DNA of 64,000 nt from Avimonas intestinalis. Lineage in GTDB: Bacteria > Bacillota > Clostridia > Oscillospirales > Acutalibacteraceae. Location: assembly GCA_904380375.1 (NCBI GenBank), contig CAJFID010000002.1, forward strand, positions 117,285 to 181,284. The letters run 5' to 3'. The notes under the pieces are model-generated. The model saw only the letters and a list, made by a program, of their open reading frames with translations, ran no database searches and was not told the origin of the DNA. Position 1 is the first letter of the stretch, and every line of letters begins with the position of its first letter. Positions 25,780 to 34,995 of the stretch are shown in pieces. Both the position numbers and the translations under genes were made by a program.

Positions 25780-25903
25780 CGCATCGCCCATCCTCTCTGT
25801 CGTTCCGGCGTTTCTTTGTTTTCCTATTACCACACGCGGGATAGTTTCCCCGGCCGGCGTTTTTGCAGCTTGGGCAGAGACCTTCCCCGCGTAGGGAAAG
25901 CGG

Positions 25904-27730
25904 CTATTCCCAATCAATACGATACACGGTGCGCCGGCTGGCGCAGTACACCGCGCCGTTCTTCAAAACCGTTGAGGTATGCACCGTGCCGGCCGCCGGG
26001 CATTCATCCATCAAGCGGCAATCCGGCAGCGAATACAGCCTTACTCCCTTTTCGTCAAAGAGCAGCAGCCGGCCCGGGAGCATCAGGAGATCAGTCGGCG
26101 CCCGGTCGGCGCCGCCAAGCGGCACCTCTCCCAACGGGTCCAGCGTATCCTCGGAAAACAGGAGGAGGCAGCTTGTATCGTTGCGATGGTCGGCGGCGGT
26201 TACATAAACGCGGCCATCCACCGCCGCTACGCGGTAAAACGTAACCCCCTTGGGGAAGGAACGCTTGGCCAGGATGCGGCACTGTGTGTCCAGCTTCAGG
26301 AGGCAGAACTCATCTTCCCGCGTGGGCAGCCCGTTGGCTACCCCGCTGGTTACGGCAAAAAGGCTGTCTTTTCCAGCCGCAATATGTTCTATAGACTGCT
26401 CCGGCACAATGTCAAGCCAGGATTTCACCTCGTAGGTATCCGGGTCTATGCGGCTGATACCGCCCCCGTAGCGCCCATAGGCGGCATACCAGCCGGTCCA
26501 CAGCCCCCCGTCCGCCCCCAGGACAGTTTTGGCGTTGGGGCGGATCAGATCCGGCCCGACGGAGCGCAAGGTCTTGGGGTTTACGTTCCCCCGCTGATCC
26601 CATGGGAGGGAAGGGTCGTAGACAATATGGTCCCCGCCTGCATATGCGGTAAGGAATACCTTTCCGTTTAACGGCACGATCCCGTAGACCTCACCGCCGT
26701 GGCTGGTCACGCAGTTGGAATTGGCATATTCGCCCGTGGCCGGGTCAAAGCGGAAAATGGTCTGCCCGTTCTCGCACGAGCCCCAGAGGATATCCCCCTC
26801 CCCAGCCAGGGTCATGATCGCTGTCGCCGGGGCGGAGCCGGGGATTTTCCGGAACTGGGTCTTGCCGCCGGCCACCCGATAGACCTCCTGCCCCAGGGCA
26901 CCGACAATCACCCCGTTGGAGGCCCGGTTCCCCCGGATCCCCTTGGGGAGGTCGGGCAAATCCGGCGCTTCTATGTCGTCAAGGTATGCGCGGATTGAGG
27001 GAAGAACGGCCGTGCCATATTCCTCTTTTTGGTTGGGATGGACCGGGACGCCCAGCTGCGCAAAGGTATAGGGATCCAGGAAACGGATCGTCTCGCCGTT
27101 TTCCACGCAAACAAAGTCCGGACCCACGCCCCGCACATTTTCCCCTTCTTCGCCAACCTGGCGGAAGTCCCCGCTTTTTACGTCATACAGCCAGATCTGC
27201 CGGCGCGCGTGGGCGACGCTGACAAGGATGTTTCCATCGGCATTGCTGTGAACCCAGCGAGAATACCGGTTTTCCGGCTCATCGCCGACCTTCCCCAGGT
27301 CGGCCAATTCCCGTTTTTCCGGATCGTAGCGGAGCAGTTTGCATCCGGGGAACGTCCCCGCATAGACGCAGCCGTCCCCCCCGCGCGCAAAATTCCACAG
27401 GTATGTTTCGGACTCAACCCGCAGCGGTTCCAGGAAACGGCGTTCCTTCATCAAAAAGCAATGAAGGCTTCCCCAATGGTCGCAGGTCCCGAGCAGCAAT
27501 TCCCCGCGCTCCTCCAGCCACATCAGCGCCCAGGCCCCCGAATCGTTGGGGAACGCATAGCTTTCGCCCTCCAGCGTTTCAACGTCCACGATATGGATGC
27601 TGCCGATGTTGTCCGCCGCATAATTGGAGAGCACCAGCTTCTCTCGGCCGTCGTAAGGGTCGTGCGGGATAATTGTCCCGCCCATAATGGAAAAATTGTG
27701 GCAGGGTTCCCCTACCGGGATCATTTTCAT
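25904..27730 (-). CDS. Cytosolic beta-propeller protein
   Basis: About 608 residues, no signal peptide. Repeated strands of the WD40/PQQ-like type, for example GGDGCVYAGTFPGCKLLRYD, LWGSCENGQTIFRFDPATG and RVYVTAADHRNDTSCLLLF, fit a seven- or eight-bladed propeller. Start placed at ATG 27730 with AGGTG six bases upstream. Histidines in SIMGGTIIPHDP and GTCDHWG could be ligands. The family is not clear to me; propellers of this kind include oligosaccharide lyases and epimerase-like enzymes. Its place directly upstream of the amidohydrolase pair makes a role in the same pathway likely. Confidence 0.6.
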   Translation of the reverse strand: MKMIPVGEPCHNFSIMGGTIIPHDPYDGREKLVLSNYAADNIGSIHIVDVETLEGESYAFPNDSGAWALMWLEERGELLLGTCDHWGSLHCFLMKERRFLEPLRVESETYLWNFARGGDGCVYAGTFPGCKLLRYDPEKRELADLGKVGDEPENRYSRWVHSNADGNILVSVAHARRQIWLYDVKSGDFRQVGEEGENVRGVGPDFVCVENGETIRFLDPYTFAQLGVPVHPNQKEEYGTAVLPSIRAYLDDIEAPDLPDLPKGIRGNRASNGVIVGALGQEVYRVAGGKTQFRKIPGSAPATAIMTLAGEGDILWGSCENGQTIFRFDPATGEYANSNCVTSHGGEVYGIVPLNGKVFLTAYAGGDHIVYDPSLPWDQRGNVNPKTLRSVGPDLIRPNAKTVLGADGGLWTGWYAAYGRYGGGISRIDPDTYEVKSWLDIVPEQSIEHIAAGKDSLFAVTSGVANGLPTREDEFCLLKLDTQCRILAKRSFPKGVTFYRVAAVDGRVYVTAADHRNDTSCLLLFSEDTLDPLGEVPLGGADRAPTDLLMLPGRLLLFDEKGVRLYSLPDCRLMDECPAAGTVHTSTVLKNGAVYCASRRTVYRIDWE

Positions 27731-27750
27731 CGCGATCACCTGGCCTTCTC

Positions 27751-28356
27751 TTACTCTGCATTTTTAAAAATCCGGAAACAACCGCTGCGGTCCAGCGAAG
27801 GGATCCATTCCTCACCGCCGACCTGACGCAGGATCCGTTCCCACATCTCCTTGTGCGCGGCATGGATTACGATGGGCCGGAACCCAATACGCAGATAGGA
27901 TTTAATAGCGGGAAAGCGGAAGGGATCCGTACGCAAAGCCATCATGGAAAAGCCCTCCCGCTTGGCTTCCCGCATGGCGGCCACGGTGGCGGCTTGCCCC
28001 AGGCGCCTGCCCGCGTATGCCGGGCGGAGGCCGACCATATGCAGCACAGCGCAGCCGTCCGCGTAATCGGGGGTCGTCCAGCAGGAAGCGGTCGCTACCG
28101 GCCGATCCTGCTCATCAACGGCGAACCAGACCCGCTCCGGCCGATAGGCGGGGTCTCCCGTCAAGGTTTCCGAGGGAACCGCCACCCCGAACGCCTCGTA
28201 GATGATGGTTTCCCAGGCTTTTTCATCGCCCTCCCGCATACAGCGGATACCGTATGGAGGGACGGGGGCGTCCTCCGGGACAGCGCACAGGTCGCTCACC
28301 ATCAGCAGCTGCGGGATGGCTTCCTCTTGTTGCTTTTGTTCCGTCTCATGCGGCAT
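27751..28356 (-). CDS. GNAT-family N-acetyltransferase
   Basis: 201 residues with a GNAT core: VWFAVDEQDRPVATAS, then the acetyl-CoA loop region HMVGLRPAYAGRRLGQAATVAAM and the C-terminal SYLRIGFRPIVI. Start with AAGGGAC upstream. It presumably acetylates a small molecule such as an amino sugar produced in the pathway, but substrate cannot be read. Lies 12 bases from the GH109-like gene, so same operon. Confidence 0.8.
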   Translation of the reverse strand: MPHETEQKQQEEAIPQLLMVSDLCAVPEDAPVPPYGIRCMREGDEKAWETIIYEAFGVAVPSETLTGDPAYRPERVWFAVDEQDRPVATASCWTTPDYADGCAVLHMVGLRPAYAGRRLGQAATVAAMREAKREGFSMMALRTDPFRFPAIKSYLRIGFRPIVIHAAHKEMWERILRQVGGEEWIPSLDRSGCFRIFKNAE

Positions 28357-28369
28357 AGAATCGTCCCTT

Positions 28370-29482
28370 CTACCGTTCCCATTGCCTTGGATCGGGTACT
28401 TCGACCCAGGCGCCGCCCCGTTTGGCGGATTCCTCGCTCATAAGCCCCGGAAGGGTCATATCCAGCGCCGCATAGACGTCAATGGGCGCTTTCCTTCCCT
28501 GATAGAGCGCGTTGATAAAGTCCATCATAATCAGCACGTCGGAACCGCCATGGCCGGCCCCGGCCGCCGCGCCGCTGAAATCCCGCCAGAGCTTGGGGAG
28601 GTAGCGCTTTTCATAGCGCTCAAGCAGGCCCCAATGATCCTTGACGTCCCCTCCCTGCTCCCAAATCAGGTTCTCGTCCTGGTTGTCTTCCATGTGGCGG
28701 CTTTCAAAAGCGGCTTTGCTCCCCTGCAGCACATAGCCCAACTGATAGGGATGGGGGGCGGCCAGCTCCATACGGACTTCAACAACCCTTCCCTGCACGG
28801 TCTGGCAAAGCATAACGGTCCCGTCATCCCCCCGGATCGGCTGCCCATCCAGGCCGCTGGTCCGGCGGCCGGCGCCGATGCAGCAAACCCGCTCCACCCG
28901 GTCGCCGTCCATCCAGCTTAGGATCGGCCCCAAGCTGTGCGTGCCATAGGTAACGCCCCTACTTTCAAACAGCCACTGCCGCCGCCAGGGGGTTTTGGAA
29001 AGCAGCTCGCGGCAATCGTGCAGATATTCCCCCCGCGCATAGCATAGGTCGCCGAAGATCCCCTCGCGAACCAGCTCCCGGACAAGCATATATGGCTTCA
29101 TATAATTGCAGTTTTCACCGAACATATACTGTGCCTTGGACTCCCGGCACGCCTTCAGCAAAGCCCGGCATTCCTCCACGGAGACAGCGGCCGTCACTTC
29201 GCTGTAAACATGGATGCCGCGTTGCAGCGCCGCGATGCTCTGGCTTACATGCAGGGGCATGGGCGTGCCGACAATCACGGCGTCAAGGCCCGCCCGGTCA
29301 AGCATCTCCTCATAATCGGCGTAGCGCTCTACGCCGGGGAGATCCTTCAGCGCCTGTTCCAGGGCCTCGGCATTCAAATCGCAGGCGGCGGCTAAAACCG
29401 CTTTCCCGCTGCTGCGGAAAGCCTCCAGGAATGCGGTAGGACGCCCTGCCGCGCCCACTATGCCAAATTTGAGCTGATCCAC
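28370..29482 (-). CDS. Gfo/Idh/MocA-family protein resembling GH109 glycosidases
   Basis: 370 residues from GTG 29482 with GGAGGG upstream (the open frame extends 68 codons further without a credible start). NAD(P)-binding Rossmann motif FGIVGAAGRP; instead of the usual EKP lysine motif it has SEVTAAVSVEEC, as in GH109 proteins (EVPAAV), and also shows GENCNYMKPY, GEYLHDCRELL and GTHSLGP, again like GH109. GH109 enzymes (alpha-N-acetylgalactosaminidases) use NAD for a redox-assisted elimination. A dehydrogenase role is less likely without the lysine. Together with alpha- and beta-galactosidases this suggests a Gal/GalNAc-type glycan. Confidence 0.7.
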   Translation of the reverse strand: MDQLKFGIVGAAGRPTAFLEAFRSSGKAVLAAACDLNAEALEQALKDLPGVERYADYEEMLDRAGLDAVIVGTPMPLHVSQSIAALQRGIHVYSEVTAAVSVEECRALLKACRESKAQYMFGENCNYMKPYMLVRELVREGIFGDLCYARGEYLHDCRELLSKTPWRRQWLFESRGVTYGTHSLGPILSWMDGDRVERVCCIGAGRRTSGLDGQPIRGDDGTVMLCQTVQGRVVEVRMELAAPHPYQLGYVLQGSKAAFESRHMEDNQDENLIWEQGGDVKDHWGLLERYEKRYLPKLWRDFSGAAAGAGHGGSDVLIMMDFINALYQGRKAPIDVYAALDMTLPGLMSEESAKRGGAWVEVPDPRQWER

Positions 29483-29523
29483 TATTACAATCCCTCCGTT
29501 TCCGGCGGTGGTTATCAAATCGG

Positions 29524-30798
29524 CTAGGCCGTTACGACCGCCTTGCCCTCCGCTTTTTTCTTCTCCAAGAAATAGCGGGAAACCTTGGAAATGGCCGCAA
29601 TAATATCCTCCACGTCCCGGTCGGTGTAGAATTCGCTGACAGTAAGGCGGATGGATGTGTTCAAAATGGCCTCCGCCGTGGAGCACATCCCTTTTTGATA
29701 GGAATACTGGCGGGCGTTATACTGGCAGTCGAACGGGCAATGCGATTCTATATAGGCGCTGCGGTTCAAAAACATCCCATATTCATAAATGCAGTTGGGG
29801 ATATACCCGCAGGAATTTTCAATCCCCTCTTCCGCCAGCGCTTTGGAGAACAGGTCCCGGCTGACACCGGCCTCCTGCTCGTTGATGCGGAACATATAAA
29901 ACCAATAAGTGCTCCGGCTGTCCGCCTCCACCTTAGGCGGGTACACGCCGGGAAGCTGGGAGAGCGCGGCGGAAAGCCGGTCGCCGATTTCCGTCCGCCG
30001 GCGGCAGATGGATTCCAGCCGGCCTATCTGGGCAAGCCCTACCGCGCCGGTCAGCTCGTTCATGCGGTAATTGGGGGCCAGGAAATTCACGTTGCGTGAA
30101 GCCGCCTGGCCGGCCAGCCTCTCATAGTTTTTGTCTGCAAACCGGAGCGACGTGCGGTAAAGCTCTTCATCGTTCATAATCAGCAGGCCGCCGTCGCCCG
30201 CCGAGATCTGCTTAAAATCGTTTAGGCTGAAGCAGCCAATGTCGCCAATCGTGCCGCAGAGCCGCCCTTTGTATTCCGCCAGGTAGCTTTGGGCGCAGTC
30301 CTCGATTACGCGGAGCCCGTGCCGGCGGGCGATATCCATGATAGCGTCCATATTCGCCGGTCCCCCGGTCAGGTGGACGACCAGGATCGCCTTGGTCCGG
30401 TCGGTGATCTTTTCCTCCACCGAGCGGGGATCCAGGCAGTAGCTATGCGGGTCCAAATCGGCGAAAACCGGCACGGCATTTTGAAACAGGATCCCAATGA
30501 TCGAGCCCATATCCGTAATCGGGGAGGTAATCACTTCGTCGCCCACCGTGACGCCGCAGGCCCCCAGCGCCACATGGATAGCGGCCGTCCCCGAGGAGGC
30601 AGCAACGCAATGCTTTACCCCGTACATCCGGGCGAATTGTTCGGTCAACTGCTTGACCTGGTTGCCGTACCAGTAAAACAAAGTGTTCTGTTTTAACGCT
30701 TTTTCTAGGTTTTCGAGCTCTTCCTTGCCAAAACGCTCCCCGGTGCCGAAGGGGGTATTTTTGGTTTTTGGTCCTCCATATAGTGCAAGTTCCGTCAT
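29524..30798 (-). CDS. DegT/DnrJ/EryC1/StrS-family aminotransferase, copy 2
   Basis: 424 residues from ATG 30798 (MTELALYGGPKTKNTPFG). PLP features: SSGTAAIHVAL, VIEDCAQSYLAEYKG and the lysine in SLNDFKQISAGDGG. Same StsC-like branch as copy 1 (22932-24185) but clearly diverged. It follows the second amidohydrolase pair, mirroring the layout of the first set. A different frame with a better-looking ribosome-binding site exists upstream at 30838 but encodes nothing recognisable. The role is presumably transamination of a keto/amino sugar or cyclitol. Confidence 0.87.
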   Translation of the reverse strand: MTELALYGGPKTKNTPFGTGERFGKEELENLEKALKQNTLFYWYGNQVKQLTEQFARMYGVKHCVAASSGTAAIHVALGACGVTVGDEVITSPITDMGSIIGILFQNAVPVFADLDPHSYCLDPRSVEEKITDRTKAILVVHLTGGPANMDAIMDIARRHGLRVIEDCAQSYLAEYKGRLCGTIGDIGCFSLNDFKQISAGDGGLLIMNDEELYRTSLRFADKNYERLAGQAASRNVNFLAPNYRMNELTGAVGLAQIGRLESICRRRTEIGDRLSAALSQLPGVYPPKVEADSRSTYWFYMFRINEQEAGVSRDLFSKALAEEGIENSCGYIPNCIYEYGMFLNRSAYIESHCPFDCQYNARQYSYQKGMCSTAEAILNTSIRLTVSEFYTDRDVEDIIAAISKVSRYFLEKKKAEGKAVVTA

Positions 30799-30986
30799 GG
30801 CCAGCTCTGTATAGGCACACAAACCACAGTGTGCCCATACGCTCCTTTCTGTTAATATTTTTCATTACGGCCGTTATTTCTACTTGACCAAACTATATTT
30901 CGTTTTACAAAAGAATTCTCTCCGTATTCTAAGATAGAATGGATTTTTCCTATGGATTTCGGCGGGGAGGACCGTTTTCCTGCCCG
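30799..30986. other. AT-rich gap with probable internal promoter
   Basis: 188 bases between aminotransferase 2 and the degenerate amidohydrolase of pair 2. It is the most AT-rich spacer inside the cluster, which suggests an internal promoter for the downstream genes, though I cannot fix its boxes. Confidence 0.35.
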
Positions 30987-31763
30987 TTAGATGGCAGAAG
31001 GCCGCTGAAAAAAGCGGGCGGCGTTTTCTGCCAGGATCTGCCGCTTGACCATATCGGGAACATCCGCCCGCTCCACGCAGCCTAGGCTGCTCTGCATGGC
31101 GTAGAGGGTATACGCCGACCCATACAGGATCTTCCGGCCGTCCACCTGGCCCAGCAGGGATTCCAGGCAGCAGGACGGCCCACGGAAGCCGGAGGTTTCC
31201 ACATACAGGTTATCCCTCCCATTGATTAGGTCAGCCATTGCGGCCGCATCCCCGGCCTGCAAGAAGCAGTACAGCACGTTGACCTGCGTGAAAACATCCG
31301 CGGCGGCGCGCAGCTCTTCCACGTCCATCGTGCGGGGGGAGACCACATAATTCATGCGGGGATCTTCCAGCTGGACGGTGATATACAGCGGCAGGCCGTA
31401 TTGCACGAGCGCGCGGCCAAGCGGCTCCAGGCAGGCGTCGTCAAGCCGGTAGCCGTGATAGGTCGGGCAGATCCGCACCGCTTTGACATCAAAGCGCTCA
31501 ACCGCCTCCGCTACGAAGCGGTCCACATGGGGCAGCCGGGGGTTCGCCGTGCAGACCTGCCCATATCCGCTGCCCTGGAGCGCCTGCGCCAGTTCTTCCT
31601 CCGCCTCCATGGGGTCGTTCCAAAACACACTTTGCACCGAAGACACAAAGCCCTTGGAGATCCCGTTCTTCTCATGCTCCCCCCGCAAATGCTCCCAGGC
31701 GGTGTAGCGGCACTTTCGGAAGGGCCAATGCCCTAAAAAAGCGTTTACATCCCATTTCGTCAC
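30987..31763 (-). CDS. Amidohydrolase-fold protein with degenerate metal site (pair 2)
   Basis: 258 residues from GTG 31763, overlapping the upstream gene's stop by 4 bases (GTGA), with AAGGGGG nine bases upstream. The start reads WDVNAFLGHWPFR, with N7-A-F9 in place of the metal-binding HxH; the strand-5 position is LYITVQ and GTDMP is replaced by LYGSAYT. VETSGFR matches VETSGYR of the degenerate member of pair 1. Likely a structural or regulatory partner of the competent amidohydrolase translated just before it. Confidence 0.75.
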   Translation of the reverse strand: MTKWDVNAFLGHWPFRKCRYTAWEHLRGEHEKNGISKGFVSSVQSVFWNDPMEAEEELAQALQGSGYGQVCTANPRLPHVDRFVAEAVERFDVKAVRICPTYHGYRLDDACLEPLGRALVQYGLPLYITVQLEDPRMNYVVSPRTMDVEELRAAADVFTQVNVLYCFLQAGDAAAMADLINGRDNLYVETSGFRGPSCCLESLLGQVDGRKILYGSAYTLYAMQSSLGCVERADVPDMVKRQILAENAARFFQRPSAI

Positions 31764-32524
31764 GCCTTATCGCCCCCTTCAAAAAGTTCCAGAGCGTTTT
31801 TCCAGCCAACCATTTCCCTTTCTTCCGGGGTGAAATCCGCCGACATCCATTGGCCCCAGCTGACATGGAACGCGATGCCGGGCATGTCTGTGCCAAACAG
31901 CAGCCGCTTGGCCCCCAGCAGCTTTTTGGCGTAAGCGAGGTCGTCGCTGTGAAAAATGGAGCCGGAGAAATCGGCCCATACGTTAGGGCAGTCGCGCACC
32001 GGCCGGAGCTCGCGGTAGCAATTCGCCCCCAGATGCGCCATAATCAGCTTGGATTCAGGGTACCGGTTCGCCAGGTTTTCCACGTTCTCCCCCAACGATT
32101 CGAATTCCAGCTGCCCATCAGCCTTATAAAACGCATGGATCAGGAGCGGGACCCCATACCGTATGCATTGCTCCGCAATGGGGTTGACCAAGGGGTCGTC
32201 GCAGAAGGTCGCCACCCAGAGCTTCACCCCGCTCATCCCATATTCCTCAATGCCGCGGCGGAGCTCCTCCATCGTATCCGGGTTGCGCGGATTCAAATAG
32301 CAGTACCCGCGCACCAGCTCCGGATATTCCCGCATAAAATCGTAGGTCATCCGATTTAAACAACGGATTTCCTCCTCATCCGGGTAATAGGAGCCCAGGC
32401 TGGACAGGTAAATCCGGTCCACCTGGAAGTTTTCACAGGTTTTTAAGATCGTGCGCTTGTTTTCCTCCGCCGTTTCCCGGGAGCCGTCCTGCACCCACAA
32501 ATGGGTGTGCATATCAATCAGCAT
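31760..32524 (-). CDS. Amidohydrolase_2-type metal hydrolase (metal-competent member, pair 2)
   Basis: 254 residues. Complete metal site: H6 and H8 in DMHTHLW, K101 in SGVKLWV, H130 in LLIHAF, H164 in IMAHLGA and D213 in LFGTDMP. Start has GGGGGAGG three to four bases before the ATG. It is followed by its degenerate partner with a 4-base overlap. Substrate unknown; the family includes lactone hydrolases and decarboxylases. Confidence 0.85.
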   Translation of the reverse strand: MLIDMHTHLWVQDGSRETAEENKRTILKTCENFQVDRIYLSSLGSYYPDEEEIRCLNRMTYDFMREYPELVRGYCYLNPRNPDTMEELRRGIEEYGMSGVKLWVATFCDDPLVNPIAEQCIRYGVPLLIHAFYKADGQLEFESLGENVENLANRYPESKLIMAHLGANCYRELRPVRDCPNVWADFSGSIFHSDDLAYAKKLLGAKRLLFGTDMPGIAFHVSWGQWMSADFTPEEREMVGWKNALELFEGGDKA

Positions 32525-32538
32525 AGTCCTCCCCCTCT

Positions 32539-33855
32539 TTAATCCATATCTTGCAGCGCGTCCGCTTCAATCAGCTTCTTCCAAAGCGCCTCATACTCCT
32601 GCCGCGAACGCCGGGGAAACGCGCTCTTGATCGCGCCCGCCGCTTCCGCGCCGCCCGACAACAGGTCCACAACGGTCATGGCCATCAGCTTGGCCGGAAC
32701 GATATAGGCGAGTTCCTGGTCCGCCGCCCGCAGGTATTTGCTGTGAAGCGCCCCGGTAAAGCCGTTAACAGTCGGCTGGATCAACGGCAGCAGGAAGGAA
32801 AGGTCCCCGGCGTCGGTAGACCCGCAGAAGGGCAGGCCGTTTTCTACGACGGCTTCCGGGAGAAGCTCGGCGGCGTTTGCCGCAAAAAGGCGGCCAAGTT
32901 CCGGATTCTGCTCCAAGGGGAGATACCCGGGAAAATCGGTGATCTGCGTCTTGGCCTCTATCGCATAAGCCGCCCCGCGTATGGCGCGGTTTACTTTGGC
33001 GTTAACAGCCTGCATGGCGCCAAGGTTCCCAGCGCGCACATAGCTTTCCATACGCACGTCCGCCGGCACTACGTTGACCAGGTCGCCCCCCTTGGTCAAT
33101 ATGGGGTGCACCCGGATATGGTCCTCATCGCGGAAGGTCTCGCGCAGGCAATGGATCGCCTGCAAGGCTAAGGACGCCGCATTCAAGGCGTTGATCCCCT
33201 CCCACGGGGCGCCGCCTGCGTGCGCCTCCCTGCCGATAAAGCGGACCTCTTTGCCGATAAAGCCCGTTGACACGCCGCCGGTCACGATGTGGCAGCCGGG
33301 CGCGTTGGTCTCGGCATGGACCATCATCGCCATGTCGATATCGTCAAACGCGCCTTCCGCGATCATCTGCTGCTTGCCGCCGAAATAGGCAATTTTCCCG
33401 GAGGACCGGAGCTTGTCCCGATATGCCAGTTCCACATACTCTTCCGCCGGCGTCGCCATGAAGCAGACGTCGCCGTCCAGCCGGTCGATCACGGCGCTGA
33501 GCCCAAACAGGCACCCCAGCATCCCCGCGATCTGCGCATTATGGCCGCAGGCATGGGCGGCCCCCGTATGGGGATCGGCGAACGGATGCTCCGGAGAAAG
33601 CACCGCGTCAAGCTCCCCCATCACGGCGACGGAGGCCCTGTGGCTTTTCCCGCGCAGCCAGCCCTTTACGCCGGTAACCGCCGGAAACGCCAAATCGCTC
33701 AAGCCCCATTGAAGGAACTGCTCCTTTACCAGGGCGGAAGTCCGCTGCTCCCTATACCCAAGCTCCGGAGTGTGCAGGATCTCCTGCCCAATCCGCAGTA
33801 TTTCGCCCTTATGGGCGTCAATCGCCCGGCAGACGTCCGCTTTTATCGTTCGCAT
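32539..33855 (-). CDS. M20-family amidohydrolase (AbgB-like)
   Basis: 438 residues of the M20D amidase type that cleaves N-acyl or aminobenzoyl-glutamate-like amides with two metal ions. Visible ligands: AAHACGHNAQ, TPAEEY, MMVHAETNAPG, the dimerisation-lid motif REAHAGGAPWEG and a C-terminal ALHSKY. Start with GGAGGGG six bases upstream. In this cluster it may remove an acyl group from an aminated intermediate, which would supply free amine to the aminotransferases; inference. Confidence 0.85.
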   Translation of the reverse strand: MRTIKADVCRAIDAHKGEILRIGQEILHTPELGYREQRTSALVKEQFLQWGLSDLAFPAVTGVKGWLRGKSHRASVAVMGELDAVLSPEHPFADPHTGAAHACGHNAQIAGMLGCLFGLSAVIDRLDGDVCFMATPAEEYVELAYRDKLRSSGKIAYFGGKQQMIAEGAFDDIDMAMMVHAETNAPGCHIVTGGVSTGFIGKEVRFIGREAHAGGAPWEGINALNAASLALQAIHCLRETFRDEDHIRVHPILTKGGDLVNVVPADVRMESYVRAGNLGAMQAVNAKVNRAIRGAAYAIEAKTQITDFPGYLPLEQNPELGRLFAANAAELLPEAVVENGLPFCGSTDAGDLSFLLPLIQPTVNGFTGALHSKYLRAADQELAYIVPAKLMAMTVVDLLSGGAEAAGAIKSAFPRRSRQEYEALWKKLIEADALQDMD

Positions 33856-33902
33856 AAAATCCCCTCCATGAATTGCCGATTACCAGCAGGCGGAAATCCT
33901 TT

Positions 33903-34958
33903 TCATCGGTCGTTTGCTAAAAACTGCCGGACAAAGTCATCGTCGTTCAGATAAGGGTACATCGCATAAACGCGGTCGATTTCCTCCGACTGCCCCGGGG
34001 ACAGCGTCTCCGCCGGGTCCAGGCACCAAATTCCACTCATCAGCCCCTGCCGGCGGAGCACCTCATGCACGCCGGGAATGCACCCTGCAAAGTTGTGGGC
34101 GACGTCGAAAAAGGCCCCGTTGCAATCCGAAATCTGGGCTGCCAGGGTCAGCAGCCGGGCCGGGATGGGCCGTCCGTCCCGATACTGCCGCACCTGTTCA
34201 AACAGCTTGACAACCGTATGCGTCCACAGGGACCAATGTCCCAGCAGCCCGCCCACAAAGCGTTTGCTGCGGTGGACCCCGCCTTCTTCAAACCGGTATT
34301 CGGTTAACAAATCAACCAGAATGTTGTCATCGTTGCCGGTATAAAGGGCAACGTCGTCCGCGTGGCTGGAAAACGATACCCCCCGCACCAGGTCCAGCGT
34401 TTGGTACCGGTTGAAGGACGCGCATTTAACGGCCACGACGTTGGGAATATCCGCGATCTGCTTCCAATAGGTATATGGGAGATACCGGCCGCCGCAGGCC
34501 GTTTGCAGATAAAAGCCGATTACCGGCATACACGAGGCCACCGCCTTGGTGCGTTCCACAAGGTATTCATCCGGATATTCGGCCAAGCCGCCCGGGCTCA
34601 GCAAGACAGCGTCATACCCCAGTTCACGGGCCATTTCCGCCTCGGAAACCGCCTGTTCAACGGGGCCGCATACGCCCGCTACCCTTACGAGGGTCTTCCC
34701 GGTTTCCCGTTCAAAGCGCTCCATCTCCTGGGCGGTCACCGTAAGCACCGGGCGGAGCAGGTCAATCCCCGGTTTACGGATCTCAAATTGGGTGGTATGT
34801 ACGGCAACCGCTACGCCGCCGACGCCCGCATGCAGATAATAGCGGACCAGCCGCCGCTGTCCCTCTTCCTGAAACCGGCGGTTCTCGTCGAGCACCAGCG
34901 GGATTGCCGGGATAACCGTGCCTTCACGCAAAAGCGAAAGGGCTTGGGAATGTCTGTC
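33903..34958 (-). CDS. Dihydrodipicolinate synthase/N-acetylneuraminate lyase-superfamily aldolase
   Basis: 351 residues from ATG 34958 with AAGGAG seven bases upstream. DHDPS-type TIM barrel: VIPAIPLVLDENRRF near the N-terminus, VAGVCGPVEQAV, the tyrosine in IGFYLQTA and the Schiff-base lysine in VVAVKCASF. Longer than the usual ~300 residues because of a C-terminal extension. Members condense or split pyruvate (or other keto acids) with an aldehyde; here it may cleave a deoxy-keto sugar acid from the lyase products. Confidence 0.82.
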   Translation of the reverse strand, partial: DRHSQALSLLREGTVIPAIPLVLDENRRFQEEGQRRLVRYYLHAGVGGVAVAVHTTQFEIRKPGIDLLRPVLTVTAQEMERFERETGKTLVRVAGVCGPVEQAVSEAEMARELGYDAVLLSPGGLAEYPDEYLVERTKAVASCMPVIGFYLQTACGGRYLPYTYWKQIADIPNVVAVKCASFNRYQTLDLVRGVSFSSHADDVALYTGNDDNILVDLLTEYRFEEGGVHRSKRFVGGLLGHWSLWTHTVVKLFEQVRQYRDGRPIPARLLTLAAQISDCNGAFFDVAHNFAGCIPGVHEVLRRQGLMSGIWCLDPAETLSPGQSEEIDRVYAMYPYLNDDDFVRQFLANDR

Positions 34959-34995
34959 CATGGCTGCTCTCCTTCCTATATAAGCGGGACGGCGG

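Noticed and set aside
30443..30865. 140-codon frame starting upstream of aminotransferase 2
   Set aside because: Has a fair ribosome-binding site, but the translation is basic and featureless and overlaps the DegT gene in another frame.
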